A DNA stretch of 64,000 bases, taken from positions 27,490,001 to 27,554,000 of the forward strand of contig OX621238.1 of assembly GCA_951640165.1 (NCBI GenBank), given 5' to 3'. Each line of letters begins with the position of its first letter. Position 1 is the first letter of the stretch. The position numbers and the translations under genes are program-made. The notes under the pieces are model-generated. The model ran no database searches, was not told the origin of the DNA, and was given only the letters and a program-made list of their open reading frames with translations. Positions 52,766-63,863 of the stretch are shown piece by piece. The DNA comes from Pseudoips prasinana. Its lineage: Eukaryota > Arthropoda > Insecta > Lepidoptera > Nolidae.

Positions 52766-53098
52766 ATGGATATACCTACTACGAAAAGCGAGGTACCTAT
52801 TACAAATGATACGTTAAAAATACAATTCGAATACTATGTTTCTTTTAGTTGCAGCAATAAATACTTTACGTACAACCTACTTCCATTATTTATGTTATCC
52901 TTCTTCTTTATCGTATTGGTAGTGTTTACCCTGGTGTCAGTTGTTCAAGCCATCAATTTGGCTTCTGATATGGCTTGTTCCTGTCCCCTAGGAAACACGG
53001 AGAGCGTGCCTAGTGGCTTCATATCCCCGGTTGTTTACAGACCAGCAAATGCAACTGTTTATGACCGCCTCCATATGATGATATACCAAGCTTGTTAG
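52766..53098 (+). CDS. Hypothetical single-pass membrane protein
   Basis: A 110-codon ORF from ATG at 52766, in a good initiation context (AGT-ATG-G, with A at -3 and G at +4), preceded by an in-frame TAG. Residues about 38-63 (LLPLFMLSFFFIVLVVFTLV and SVVQA) form one transmembrane segment. The N-terminal part is polar with acidic residues, the C-terminal part has MACSCPLGNTESVPSG and ends in Cys. No family was recognised. It is not part of any repeat found in this window and stops 20 bases before a SINE. There is no clear polyadenylation signal before the SINE and no promoter was identified. It may be a small gene, an exon or a chance frame. Confidence 0.35.
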   Translation: MDIPTTKSEVPITNDTLKIQFEYYVSFSCSNKYFTYNLLPLFMLSFFFIVLVVFTLVSVVQAINLASDMACSCPLGNTESVPSGFISPVVYRPANATVYDRLHMMIYQAC

Positions 53099-53109
53099 AT
53101 ACAAAATAA

Positions 53110-53358
53110 GATAATAATAATAATATCAAGGGACAATGTCACACAGATCATCCTAGCCCCAACCTAAGCAAAGTTTGTACTATGGGTACCAGGCGACGAT
53201 ATACATATAGATAGATAAATACTTAAATACATAGAAAACATCCTGACTCAGAAACAAATATTCGTGCTCATCACACAAATATTTGCACTTACCGGGATTC
53301 GAACCCAGGACCACCAGCTTCGTAGGCAGGAGCACTACCAACTAGGCTACGGGGACCG
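53110..53358 (-). mobile_element. tRNA-derived SINE, family 2b
   Basis: Minus strand: GTCCCCGTAGCCTAGTTGGT, box B-like GGGTTCGAATCCCGG, TTTGTGTGATGAGCACGAAT, ATATCGTCGCCTGGTACCCA, then TTGCTTAGGTTGGGGCTAGG and an (ATT)n tail at 53115-53130. The best copy of its family here. Confidence 0.93.
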
Positions 53359-53919
53359 ACAAAAGATAATTGCATAGCATGAAGTTGTTAGGTTTAACGT
53401 TTATTATGTTATTTTTTCTTGCACCGCATATTATGTATGCCATCAGTCACATAACGAATATATTAATTTGCATTTATCAGTTATTATGAAATTGAATAAA
53501 CGTACAATCCATAATATATATATTTTTTATGATGTTTGAAATCGTGATTTTGACTCAGGGTCTTGTTGCAACTACGTAATTCTATACTAATATAGCCGTA
53601 GCAGCGTAGCACGAAAGTACTGGATATTCTAGGAGAGTTAGTATGCAATAGATCGCAGTCTTCGCTTATGCAGAGAAAATATTAGTATTGCATCCAATTA
53701 TTTAAGCGTAAGTCAATTCCCAAACTAACCCATTTCTGGATTTTAAGAGAGATTTATTAGTAGACTTTGCCTGGAGCGAATATATAAAAAGTATTTTAAA
53801 AGTAATATAAAGAGTAATATAAACATAGACGACGGAGAGAAAGATAGAATATAGAGGAATACAATATAGTATGTTATCAAGTACTCAATAGCCACGCAAC
53901 GGTTATGACGTAGGTGCTA
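53359..53919. other. AT-rich DNA without recognised features
   Basis: No coding frame or repeat was recognised; GAATAAACG near 53492 is an isolated polyadenylation-like signal. Confidence 0.45.
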
Positions 53920-54194
53920 TGTTATAATACTATGATTATTTATTTGATTAGTGATTATCATTTTATTAATTACTATAATAATTCTATAATAATTTTACAT
54001 CTTAAAACTATTAATAATCGATATTATACTTTCAAATGGTTGTCACTGATAAAAGTATAAATAGGGTAGGAGAATTATTAAGGAGGCATTCTTTGTACGA
54101 CGACGGTAGATGAGAACGTTACTCTTTTCGAATAAATATTGTGTGTGGAAAATATGTCGGAGTTTTAATGTGCAGAACCTACGAGTGCGTAACA
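53920..54194 (+). mobile_element. Possible solo LTR
   Basis: The segment starts TGTTATAATACTATG and ends GAGTGCGTAACA, so the ends are TGTTA...TAACA. Inside, a TATA-like AGTATAAATAGGG at about 54055 and TCGAATAAATATTG at about 54128 are spaced like a promoter and polyadenylation signal of an LTR. The flanking 5 bases do not match, so insertion is not proven. Confidence 0.35.
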
Positions 54195-54326
54195 AGTAAT
54201 AAATCATAGATAATTATAATAAAATATGCTTGGGATGTTGGCTCCTTTCATTTCTGTCAAAGCAAGCAGTAGTTTTGTATAAAACAATGAATAATCTAAT
54301 TATTTAATAGAACGTTTTAGATAGGT

Positions 54327-54576
54327 AGGCGCTCATAGCCAGATGTTCTCATCGGTCCTTAAGTGATAAGTAACTAGGATCGCGGTCAGTCCATAGACGG
54401 GTGACCGCCATAGTGGTTTAATTTCTGAGCGTCTCCGTGCTTCTGAGGGCACGGGTTACCTGGCGGTCTTGGTTGTAGCCATTCGTCGATAGTCGTTAAG
54501 CCATGACAGAGGCCTAATGGGTGACTTGAACAACTCCGACACTAGGGTAACCACTGCCCATACGATAAGTAAGTAG
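54327..54576 (+). mobile_element. 5S rRNA-like SINE, complete copy
   Basis: Head: TCTCATCGGTCCTTAAGTGA, TCGCGGTCAGTCCATAGACG, GGTGACCGCC, matching the internal promoter of 5S rRNA in order and spacing. Body: CTGAGCGTCTCCGTGCTTCT, GCGGTCTTGGTTGTAGCC, AAGCCATGACAGAGGCCTAA. End: CACTAGGGTAACCACTGCCC, TACGATAAGTAAGTAG. It is not a functional 5S gene, since only the inner region is similar and a long unrelated body follows. Confidence 0.72.
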
Positions 54577-55164
54577 GTATTTTATATTTAATGTAAAATA
54601 TCACTGCCTTGTTTTTATATTGTGTAGTGAGCTGTAAAAGTTTCTAATTGTTAAAAAAATATTAAAACAATATTGGTTGCAATAGTATATGGACTCAAAA
54701 ATCATAAAAAGTATTCTAAAAGAAATTATTCAAAATTTTCCCCGTGAATTTCAAAATTATTGGTCATTCGAAGCATCCATCGTGTCTCGTGGTAGTGAGT
54801 GAAGGCCGATCATGAATTCATAATGATGAACGTCAATTATTCGCGGTCTGGCAGTGGCAAATTGAAACTAGATATTTTGCTAAATTAGATTATTTGGTAA
54901 CAAATTACATCAATTTGCTAACAATGTCTTGTTACTGGGCATTATTATATATTAAGACTTCGTTATTTAGTTACTGGTGAACTTAACATGATATTTTTAA
55001 AGTAAATGAGGTCAATAATGTTAAGTTCTTTCTTTCTACTAGTTGGACTCATTAGGTTAAAAGTATTCCTTAAAAATGTGGATTTTCTCAATTTGACTAA
55101 GTTTCTTTATAGCTTAGGTTAATTTCATGCCGAGAACCGATTATTTATTAATATATGCTTCCAA
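54577..55164. other. AT-rich DNA without recognised features
   Basis: No coding frame, RNA gene or window-shared repeat was recognised. Confidence 0.5.
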
Positions 55165-55350
55165 AATATTCTGGGACATTATTTACACACGGCGATCTAT
55201 TCCAAACTAAGCAGAGTTTTTACAATGGAAACCAGATAACTGACATATATAGATAATTACACCCAGACTCAGGACAAACAGGCATGTTCAAGCGCACAAA
55301 GATCTGTTCTGGGTGGGAATCGAACTTGCGACATGAAAGGTTAAGAAGGA
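55165..55350 (-). mobile_element. tRNA-derived SINE, family 2
   Basis: Minus strand: box B-like TCGCAAGTTCGATTCCCACC, CAGAACAGATCTTTGTGCGC, TTGTCCTGAGTCTGGGTG, GCTTAGTTTGGAATAGATCG and AATAATGTCCCAGAATATT. The head is lost. Confidence 0.78.
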
Positions 55351-55654
55351 TTACAAGAAAAGTATCTACTAATTACGTCTCTATATAAACTTAATTTTTT
55401 TACTAAAGTTAAGCGAGATATTTATTTTTTGAATAGTTATTATTTGAACTAAGTAATTATTTATCAATATGTCAATGAACTGCGATTTTCGTTTAATTAT
55501 TGTTTATAATAATAACATTTAGTTCGTACCTTAATATAGACAGAACCATTCAGACAATATGTAGTAAAAGTATAGCTAAAATTTTAAAAAAATGATATTT
55601 AAACCTACACATGATCCTTGACAATAACTTAATTTAAGTTAGTTAAATATCGTT

Positions 55655-55830
55655 ACTGTTATGAAATAAATCTTATTGTAAATTATTTCCTACAATCCGT
55701 GTACCTAAATATCCATATGTACCTAGAAATAATTATAAATTAATTATATATTACTACTAACATGTTCTGACTATTTACAAGCGCTTTTTTAAAGTCTACG
55801 TGAATAAAAATGTTATTTTATTTTATTTAT
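55655..55830 (-). repeat. Interspersed repeat family C
   Basis: Plus-strand complement landmarks: ACAATCCGTGTACCTAAATA, CATGTTCTGACTATTTACAA, GCGCTTTTTTAAAGTCTACG and TGAATAAAAATG. Shows the unbroken junction where family A inserted at 46972. The stretch 55351-55654 has nothing recognised. Confidence 0.85.
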
Positions 55831-55929
55831 GTAATGTAAGTATAGAAAGTTGTACGTTCCTTTATGTATTGAAGCGACGCAATTACCATATTCACGAAAC
55901 GTGTTTACTTGTTTATTTATTATTAAACA

Positions 55930-56111
55930 CTAGCTGTGCCCTGCGAAAACCCGCATTTAACTTAATAAATTAGGGCCTATGTTTTAAACCAGGGTGTTAG
56001 CTAAGTCCATACCAAATTTTATTAAAATCGCTCCAGCCGTTTGGACGTGAAGAAGTAACAAACATACAACAAACACATTCACAAACTTTTGCCTTTATAA
56101 TATTATTGTGA
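55930..56111 (-). mobile_element. Helitron-like element
   Basis: Minus strand: 5' TCACAATAATATTATAAAGG, then TTACTTCTTCACGTCCAAAC, GGCTGGAGCGATTTTAATAA, and 3' GGGCACAGCTAG followed by T. The hairpin is eroded. Confidence 0.78.
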
Positions 56112-56496
56112 TTCGGAACTGATGGTATTTTGGTCATAGCTTTACACGATTGGTAAGCTAAATTAATTAATAAAATATCATAAAATTCACATTCTACAAG
56201 TTATCGAGGCCGGTTTAGGTCTCCATATTTTTGGAATGGATAATTCTAAATGCGCTTAACTAAGTTTATAGCATTTTAAAAAGCTCTTACTCTTTACTCT
56301 AAGCTCTTTTTCCTTCAATACTTGAGATTTGTATACAGTGTAGACTGTAGCGCCGCTTACTGCCTGCCTTACTGCGGCAAAGTGCCGCTCTCCACTTGTC
56401 TTGTACCCGAATTAACTCGTCTAGGTTATTTTTCATCTATGACATTATCAATTTCATCTACACGATTTTTTGTAAACTACAAATAATAAAATTAAG

Positions 56497-56684
56497 TCGG
56501 CACACTAATATTATAAAGGCGAAAGTTTGTGAGTGTGTGAGTGAGTATGTTTGTTACTTCTTCACGTCTAAACGGCTGAAGCAATTTGAATAAAATTTGG
56601 TAAGGAGTTAGCTGACACCCTGTATTAACATATAGGCTATAATTAATAAAGTTTAACGCGGGTAAAACCGTGGGGCACAGCTAG
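56497..56684 (+). mobile_element. Helitron-like element
   Basis: 5' TCGGCACACTAATATTATAA; inside GTTACTTCTTCACGTCTAAA, CGGCTGAAGCAATTTGAATA; 3' TTTAACGCGGGTAAAACCGT, GGGGCACAGCTAG then T. Same family as 11453 and 55930. Confidence 0.82.
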
Positions 56685-57634
56685 TATTAAATAAACACCT
56701 CATGTAGTGTATTTAATGCAAAGCTACACACAAAACCATAATCGCGGTCTACGTTAGTATTTTTACTATGTGATAAACTACGCAGTGATGGTTATCCCAG
56801 GTTTTTACGAGGCTCATAATGTAACTCGTTAATGTGCGATCTTTTATCACCCTTCCCACCGTTACATCCTTGTTCCAGTTGAGAAATAAAAATAAAGTCA
56901 AGCAACTCTTAAACTAAATACCTTACACCTATGCAAGACTAAGAGATAAATCATTTTTAATAGTTATGCAATGTTGTGTTTTTAATTCAACCATAATTAT
57001 ATTTTATTGGTAGGGATGTATGGCTCCGTTAATTGTGAACTAATTTTCATATTTCTTTTTTATTCGATAGGGATTCTTTCCGATTGGTACTCCATAAATT
57101 TATCATAATTGGTTTTTCTTTCTTTACTCATGTGTCCGAATGCGAACTGTTCAAGCCGTCCAGTACGAGCCAGCCTCTTAACGACGACTGTGGTCTAACG
57201 ATAAGAACTTAGCATGCTTAGAAATTTGACCACAATTTTTCGCATCTGTAGACTGACCGCGTGCCTGGGTGTTTTATCTCGTCGTTCACTTACGGGCGGT
57301 TAGTTCTCGCTATAAAATTTTGACCTTACCAAAAACTCCGTAAAGATAGATTTTGCAACCGATAATGTTTAATTATGGTTGATGCATTTGAACAATTGGG
57401 ACTAAACATCAATTACAGACATTGATCGCAAATCAGATAACCTAACCATGTGGAATGTGTTCCTGAGTCACGCACGGACTGCACCAACTGGAAACAACTA
57501 CCGATTTAAAATGTTCCACCATTGGATTATATGCATAGTTATGGGGAAATACGAGTAGAACGGACGTGATAAACGCTTCAAATATCCAAAAAAATCTTAA
57601 TATACTTTCTGATAAAAAGACTTAAAAAAAAGCG
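56685..57634. other. AT-rich DNA without recognised genes
   Basis: A GC-richer part at 57130-57310 (CGTCCAGTACGAGCCAGCCT, GACCGCGTGCCTGGGTG) has no long frame and no shared repeat; its nature is unknown. Confidence 0.4.
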
Positions 57635-57925
57635 CTTAATAAATATAGTCAGAAAATGTTTGTAGTAATACAGCCAAGTAAACATAATTGTTTTCAGGTA
57701 CAGCACAGCACATCCAGCTACCCCAATCTGTCAAATTTCTTCTATAGATTTTCAACTTTATCACAAAAGCATAGGTTTCACTTTCAATTTGACAGATTGG
57801 GGTAGCTTGATGTGCTAGCGTCTGTAGATATAGATTAAGTACACGGATCGTATGAAAACATTTAGATATAACATGATTGATATTTATAGTATGATTTTAT
57901 GATCAAGCTAGCTTATATGGGTGGG
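57635..57925 (+). repeat. Interspersed repeat family C, split by a MITE
   Basis: AAAGCGCTTAATAAATATAG, TTTGTAGTAATACAGCCAAG and CATAATTGTTTTCAGGTA before the insertion; TAGATTAAGTACACGGATCG and TATGAAAACATTTAGATATA after it. Family C elsewhere runs through this point without a gap. Confidence 0.8.
57707..57816. mobile_element. 110-bp MITE with 31-bp inverted ends
   Basis: Left arm 57707-57737 (AGCACATCCAGCTACCCCAA...) and right arm 57786-57816 are complementary with one mismatch in 31. The 48-base centre is AT-rich. It sits inside repeat family C. A GTA at each outer border could be the target duplication, which is uncertain because the outermost bases are not fixed. Confidence 0.8.
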
Positions 57926-59123
57926 ACAGTCAGTTGCATACCATATTTTAAGAAACTTGGCATTCTTATATGGCATCTGTCTTTGATACTTCTTCATGAT
58001 AATATTAAAATCTAAATGATATCACCACACGTTATATATTGTTTATTTCGTAATTTATGTCAATATTAGCTAATTTAATAATATTTTTACTATTTTTTTA
58101 TGACGTATCTATTAGTGTATTATAACTTGAAATTATTATGTATTAGTGTATTATAAACTAAATATATTATACAGTATTAATATTTGTGTTAAACAACATT
58201 TTATTCTATTACCAATTGGGGCTATCCTTAATCATTTCTGTTTATGAAAATAAATACAAAATTTATTCCGATTCCCATACATGAAATACCTGTCAACAGA
58301 TATAAATGTTTAAAAATCAGACTTTTTACATAGTATATTTCTTCACTATCAAACATATTTTTTTGGAATTCAGTTTATAATGAAAATTGTTATAATAATA
58401 TTCTACATATATTCAGTCATTCAAATAGTAACCCAGTATATTACGAGCATAATGCTGGCTTGGGTTACTACTTGATTTTAATCCCTTGAAAATGATTCGA
58501 ATAGTAAAATAAACCACCTCTCTCTATTTCTCTAAAACTGAGATTACTTATCTACCCGGAAATTTAATTTTGTCTCCTTCCAGAGTGGTATTCCATTTCG
58601 GAATAGTTAAATCATTAGATCCAAGTATCTTATTTCATTTCAGTGAATTCAGAAGTGTTTTATAATGTTTACATTTGAATAATATTCAATTGACATTATT
58701 TATTACTTATTGTAACATTTCAACGTGCATTATAAATATAATTTTTAAGTATTTTGACTAACCGATTTAAGAAAACCGCTGGAATAAAACAAAAGAAATT
58801 GCCTTACTTCTGAAATGTTGTACGTGTCATAATCAGTCATAAACAATATTAAAGTTATTTTACATATTCCCATTATCCGTACCTTTATTTTTTTTAATTA
58901 AGTCGGTACAACATATATAATTAATTAAAAGTATATCATTTTATCATACATATTAATTAAATATTAACTTGGTAATGACGTTTTAAATAAAATTACATTA
59001 AAAGCGAGTTCCCAGGCAAACATAAAACTGACATAGCCCGAAGACTTGAAGCTAAGATGAAGTACCATTACTTACTATCAGGTAACCCGCTTGTTCGTTT
59101 GTGCAGCTAGTATATAAAACAAA
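57926..59123. other. AT-rich DNA without recognised features
   Basis: A short inverted pair, AGTAACCCAG near 58427 and TTGGGTTACT near 58462, is the only structure noted. 59060-59110 is a diverged copy of the repeat at 12475. Confidence 0.45.
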
Positions 59124-59260
59124 AACAGTGGGCAGGGCACGTAGCTTGGAGAACCAACGGTCCCAGGGGAAAAGGGTGCGGCGTGGGCAGGTTCCCTATA
59201 AGGTGGGACAATTATCTTGAGAAGGTCACCGGAAGCCGCTGGATGCGCAAGTCCGGCAAT
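59124..59260 (+). mobile_element. RTE LINE C-terminal fragment
   Basis: CAGTGGGCAGGGCACGTAGC, GGAGAACCAACGGTCCCAGG, GGCGTGGGCAGGTTCCCTAT and GGAAGCCGCTGGATGCGCAA align with 9500-9660 of the RTE element (the LKWQWAGHIARR...GSRWMR region). The residual frame from 59183 reads GRFPIRWDNYLEKVTGSRWM. Divergence suggests a different RTE subfamily or an older copy. Confidence 0.85.
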
Positions 59261-61994
59261 TGGCGAAATAGTCCACTGAAATGTTATGTTTCAAAATGTG
59301 GGCGCAGCGTGCATTTTTCAGAAGACATAAATTTATGTTTTTATGTATCAAGGGGTTCAGTTCAACGTTAAATCAAAGTTAGTACGGTTGCAACCACCAG
59401 TATGGAAAAAAAGGGTTCAAATGGCTTTTCTGGTTTATCTGCTGATCTAAGGGTCTCACAAAAAAATAATTAAAGTTTTTGTTGCAAATAGTTGCAAATT
59501 AGTTAAAATTTTAGTCGGTGAACCAAAAATACATAAGTTATAGGCGAAAAATTAAAATAATCATTTCTATCCAACGATCGAATTTTTTTTAATAATTTTT
59601 CCAAAAATCAAATACCATGCTTAAAGGTTTTCAAGAAATAATTATCATTATAAAACTTTTTAATGACTATGATGAAGTAACTCTTTGTGTACACTCTGTA
59701 TAAATGACAATTAGTTATTTGTCGTACTTTATTTATCATACTGACGTACTTTGGTTACTATAGGTAGTTTTGTTTACTGTATTTAAATTATTTAACAATC
59801 ATATTTTTATTTATTGTCACACGATAATAATTTTTTTCACGATACTTATTCTTGTAGAATACGAATCCAAAAATCATAGATCATGAAAATAGGTGCAGCC
59901 ATACTTGAGTTATAAACGGTGTAAATAGCCCCTTTCTTTCCACTAAGCTGGTCCTTACTAGTGCTGTACCTACTCGTTCCATCATTAAACTACCTTGAGT
60001 GATTTATTTGTTGTAAAAAAATTATCAAATCTCCTTCTTCTTTCATGTATATAGATAGATTAGTAAAATTGTAAGATATATTCAGAAGTAATTGGCCTTT
60101 AAAATGTTGTCATAATTCTGAGTGACAAATTCATATGAAGGTACTATTACCACTGGCTTAGTGATATTCGGAGTAAAATTACTCCCCAGTACACAATAGG
60201 CCCTCTATTCTAATTTAGTCAGTCGTGTGAATAGGTTAATCCTTGAGTTTCACGCACCATTTGGGTAATCCTTCAATTTCCACCTGCCTGATTGAATTGT
60301 TACCTATATTATCTTGTGTTCTACTTATTATTTAGGATAAGTCGTTAAGTTAGACACCTTTAAAGTAGCTTGGTGTGTAGTTTTACAACTGCTAAGTTTT
60401 CTCTTTGTTTTTCCAAATGATAACAAGAAATTCTTTCATTATCTCCTATCAAACGGTTTTAGCGATAAGGCCACCAGGTTCATAATATTTATTTATACAT
60501 ATCCTGCGTACTGTTTATGTTTTTACGGAATAATGTGTACTACTTATTCCTTTCCTTCTAGCAAAAACGCCAGTTTAACAACCGGCATGGCAGTAATAAT
60601 TGTCCATGTTATCGTATAGTATTAATAGCATGACATATGTATGTAGACAACAGTGGCATATACAGAAAAGTTTACAATTTTTACCTAAAAGGCACAAAAC
60701 ATTTTTATCCCACGTAAATTATTAAACATAAAATAAATCTGTTTTAAAAATATGTGAATAAGTTTACTTTACAGAAAACCTTAAAACCACTAGATATAAT
60801 CTTAACATAACAGAAAGAAACACCAAAATACATTTTAATAACAGTATTTCGTGTCAGAGATTTGGTGAGAATTAAAAATTAAAGGTAAATTCACAACTCA
60901 TAAGCTCAGCCATCATAAATTCCTGTTAAAATGTTAAACGATTCAAAACAGAAATCCGCGCACAGATTAGTGATTTCTGCGATATAGCTCTCCAACAAAT
61001 TCTCATGAATAAAACATTTGACTCCACTCATCATTCAATTTACGAAAATTACACAAGAACCAAATGTTTTTATGTAAGGTGTCAGGAGTATATATTCAAG
61101 GAGTTATATAGTAATGTTCACCTTCCAAATGGTAGTAATTTGGATATAGTTATAAATAGATCACGGTAAAAAAAACAACTTTAATTAAGTGTTTTTATTA
61201 AAACTGACGTGAGGAGCTAATATAATAATACTTTAAGTGGGTGGTAATGTTAACTCGTAATTATTTCAGACTTGAACAGTGTTAGATTTACGTGGCGTTG
61301 TATTGATCTTCTGACAAGATTGATACGGTTGGCCAAGTCTAACATAAAAATTAATTACATGATTTACATGATTGATTGATAAAATAGTCTCTAACGCGAA
61401 ATATCTCAACATATTTCTTATGATTATCATGTTGTAATAATCGGACTATCGATTTAAAACGTGGCACTAAATGTCTCAAGAACGTTTAAAATAGCAGAGG
61501 AAGAAACTAAAAAAATTAAGAGAAAAATAAAAAAAAACATGGATGGAATAATTTACTACACATTGTCAACGATGATTTAGGTAGGTAACTAATCAATTAG
61601 AGTAAAGAATCAAATCCTTTAGGGTTTAGTTACATACGTCTAACTACTTAGACTAGTAGGTTATCTTATAAATAACACAGATAATTGCACTTATACAAGA
61701 TTATACATACGTTAGTCTACATATAATTTGTGCCTACTATTATTTTAGGCGGAACTCTAGACTGTGTAAAATAGTATTATGATACTATTTAAATCCAATA
61801 GAGTTGCTGTAGCCCACAATTTCAGCTATAAGAGAAAATGCAGTCTAAAGTCGATTACGCGGACCCATTCTTCGTATCAACACGTGTACTTCGGCTTTGG
61901 ATAAACCTAAGTAATATAAGTATTTATCTGAAATCTGTTTGTAAAGAATATTTAAGAAGATTTTAAAACATGTTTTGCCTGTTATATGGTCAGC
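59261..61994. other. AT-rich DNA without recognised features
   Basis: I found no frame above 60 codons, no RNA gene and no repeat shared with the rest of the window. It may be intron or intergenic DNA; nothing here decides. Confidence 0.5.
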
Positions 61995-62046
61995 AAATAT
62001 CGTTGCCTACCCATCTGGGAAACAGGCGTGAGTTTATGTATGTATA
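61995..62046 (+). mobile_element. LINE 3' end fragment
   Basis: TTGCCTACCCATCTGGGAAA, CAGGCGTGAGTTTATGTATG: the last 45 bases of the element at 13190-13510. Confidence 0.75.
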
Positions 62047-62689
62047 CAGTCAGCGAATAGTATTGGCTGTACTTTGTTTTATTACTTGAATTTTCTGAAA
62101 ATACGGTAATGTAATAAAACAATGCATACAAAAGTCATATGAAGTAATAGACTACATGTTGATAGTTAGTACTCATCATTACCTAAAAACGTACTATGTA
62201 ATAAAAGACTAAATATAGACGAATTAATGTGCCCTAAGTGGGCACTATATTTTATTCAATTTTTTTAACCGTTAAATGTGTTCAAAATGATTACTTTTCC
62301 GTTAGAAACATGGTATATTTCATTGATTAAATGAAATATTTTAAAGTGAAAAAAGGTTTTATTGATTAAATGAAATATTTAACAGTGATTTAAATGTTTA
62401 ATATGTTTAAGTGAAAAAAGGGACTGAATATTTGCACAGAAAGTAAGTATTTTTTGACGAAAGCGAAGAAATGCCAAAGTTCATACGGCAAAGGCGCGGA
62501 AAACGTGCTATATAAGGAAAGTCATTATAACCGATAATTAATAAAACCCACTACGAGCTTAGTAGTTACAATAATTACTAAGCAATCAATTAGCAAAGTA
62601 CTATATACGTATCTAGTCAATTCGTGTGAGAACACATAGTTTTAATTGAAATTCGAGTTTATTTTAGTCCATTCCCTTACTACATATAC

Positions 62690-63060
62690 GTACATTAACA
62701 TAAGTATGTTTGTGCTGGACCGGCTCCAACAACTTACACATATCGTAACAGAAAACGACCCCTTTAATCACCGCTTACATCCCTTTCATACACGATACGA
62801 GGAAATGGGATAGCCGATAATCCATCGTTGGTTAGAAGCATGGTTCCATGCGGTATAGATTCAACGGACCGCAAATTTGTCGGAACTACCAATGAAATCG
62901 GATTACTTATGGAGTTCGCGGCAAGGGAATGCTAACGAGCGAGAACACCATTACCAGACGTCAGTAGCGTCTTCACGCGAATTAGATTTACCGTCAAACT
63001 CCAAAATATAGCTGGCGTATCTTTGATAAATATTGACATCGTTACGTGAAGCGGTTGGTG
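62690..63060 (+). other. GC-richer unassigned stretch
   Basis: Base composition is noticeably less AT-rich than around it and no repeat match was found. A 35-codon frame starts at ATG 62706 (MFVLDRLQQLTHIVTENDPF) and ends TAG; it is too short to call. A TATA-like CTATATAAGG at 62509 lies about 195 bases upstream. The stretch could be an exon, a regulatory region or an old element. Confidence 0.3.
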
Positions 63061-63269
63061 GTTAATAATTTAAAATGAGACTTTAATGTACATATGTAGT
63101 TGTTACTATGTAGTTTGGATCAACTAACTATTATAAAGTAATGGTTGTATTGGTAGGTGCTGTATTTATAAACATTGTAAAATGTATTCTTATTGTCTTT
63201 TAAATATTCATTAAATATTTGAATGTTTTAATAAAATTAGTTAACGTTAGCATTATAGAACTATACTTA

Positions 63270-63422
63270 TCCTACTAATATTATAAACTATAAAGTTTGT
63301 AAGTATGGATGGATTGTTCGTTACTCTTTCACGTTATAACTACTAAATCGATTTTAATGAAACATTACAATAATATAGCTTATACATCAGAATAACACAT
63401 AGGCTACAATTTATAAAGATAT
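63270..63422 (+). mobile_element. Helitron-like element, 3' end missing
   Basis: 5' TCCTACTAATATTATAAACT, then TTACTCTTTCACGTTATAAC, TCGATTTTAATGAAACATTA and AACACATAGGCTACAATTTA. It breaks off at an (AAAT)n run before repeat family C. Confidence 0.75.
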
Positions 63423-63444
63423 TTTAAATAAATAAATAAATAAA

Positions 63445-63720
63445 AATAAAAAAGGTTTTTATTCACGTAGACTTTAAAAAAGCGCTTGTAAATAGTCAGA
63501 ACATGTTTGTAGTAATATAGTTGTATACATTAGATATTATTTCTAGTAACATAGATATTTAGGTACATCTTGTATGAAAACATTTATAAAATTTATTTTA
63601 TTACAGAAATGATATTTAGCTAGCTCGTATCAAGTTATTGTCAAGTTATTCTGTGAATTGTCCAAAATATAATATGACGATAATTGTCAAGTAAGTAAGA
63701 AAAAATCTACCATCTTGAGC
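63445..63720 (+). repeat. Interspersed repeat family C
   Basis: AAGGTTTTTATTCACGTAGA, CTTTAAAAAAGCGCTTGTAA, ATAGTCAGAACATGTTTGTA and ATATTTAGGTACATCTTGTA: the unbroken form of the family. The distal part is diverged. Confidence 0.85.
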
Positions 63721-63759
63721 TATTCCAGCGAGCATTGCCAAAACCACTAGAGGTACACA

Positions 63760-63863
63760 TCTAATATTCTAAATGTGAAAGTTTGTGAGTATAGATGTAT
63801 TGTTGTATGTTTATTACTCTTTTTTTCCAAAAGTAAGCGGATGAAACCGTGGGGCATAGCTAG
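63760..63863 (+). mobile_element. 104-bp Helitron-like element
   Basis: Preceded by A and followed by T; 5' TCTAATATTCTAAATGTGAA, 3' GATGAAACCGTGGGGCATAG then CTAG. Both terminal rules are met in the shortest copy of the window. The last 137 bases of the window hold nothing recognised. Confidence 0.8.

Noticed and set aside
129..53098. Homology between the membrane-like ORFs at 129-329 (-) and 52766-53098 (+)
   Set aside because: Apart from hydrophobic residues only a few scattered positions agree, and the first is repeat-derived.
54327..54400. Functional 5S rRNA gene
   Set aside because: Only the internal promoter region is similar; the outer 5S stem is absent and a second copy has the same unrelated body.
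62500..62530. Host promoter with TATA box (CTATATAAGG)
   Set aside because: No initiator or gene could be recognised downstream, and TATA-like strings are frequent in AT-rich DNA.
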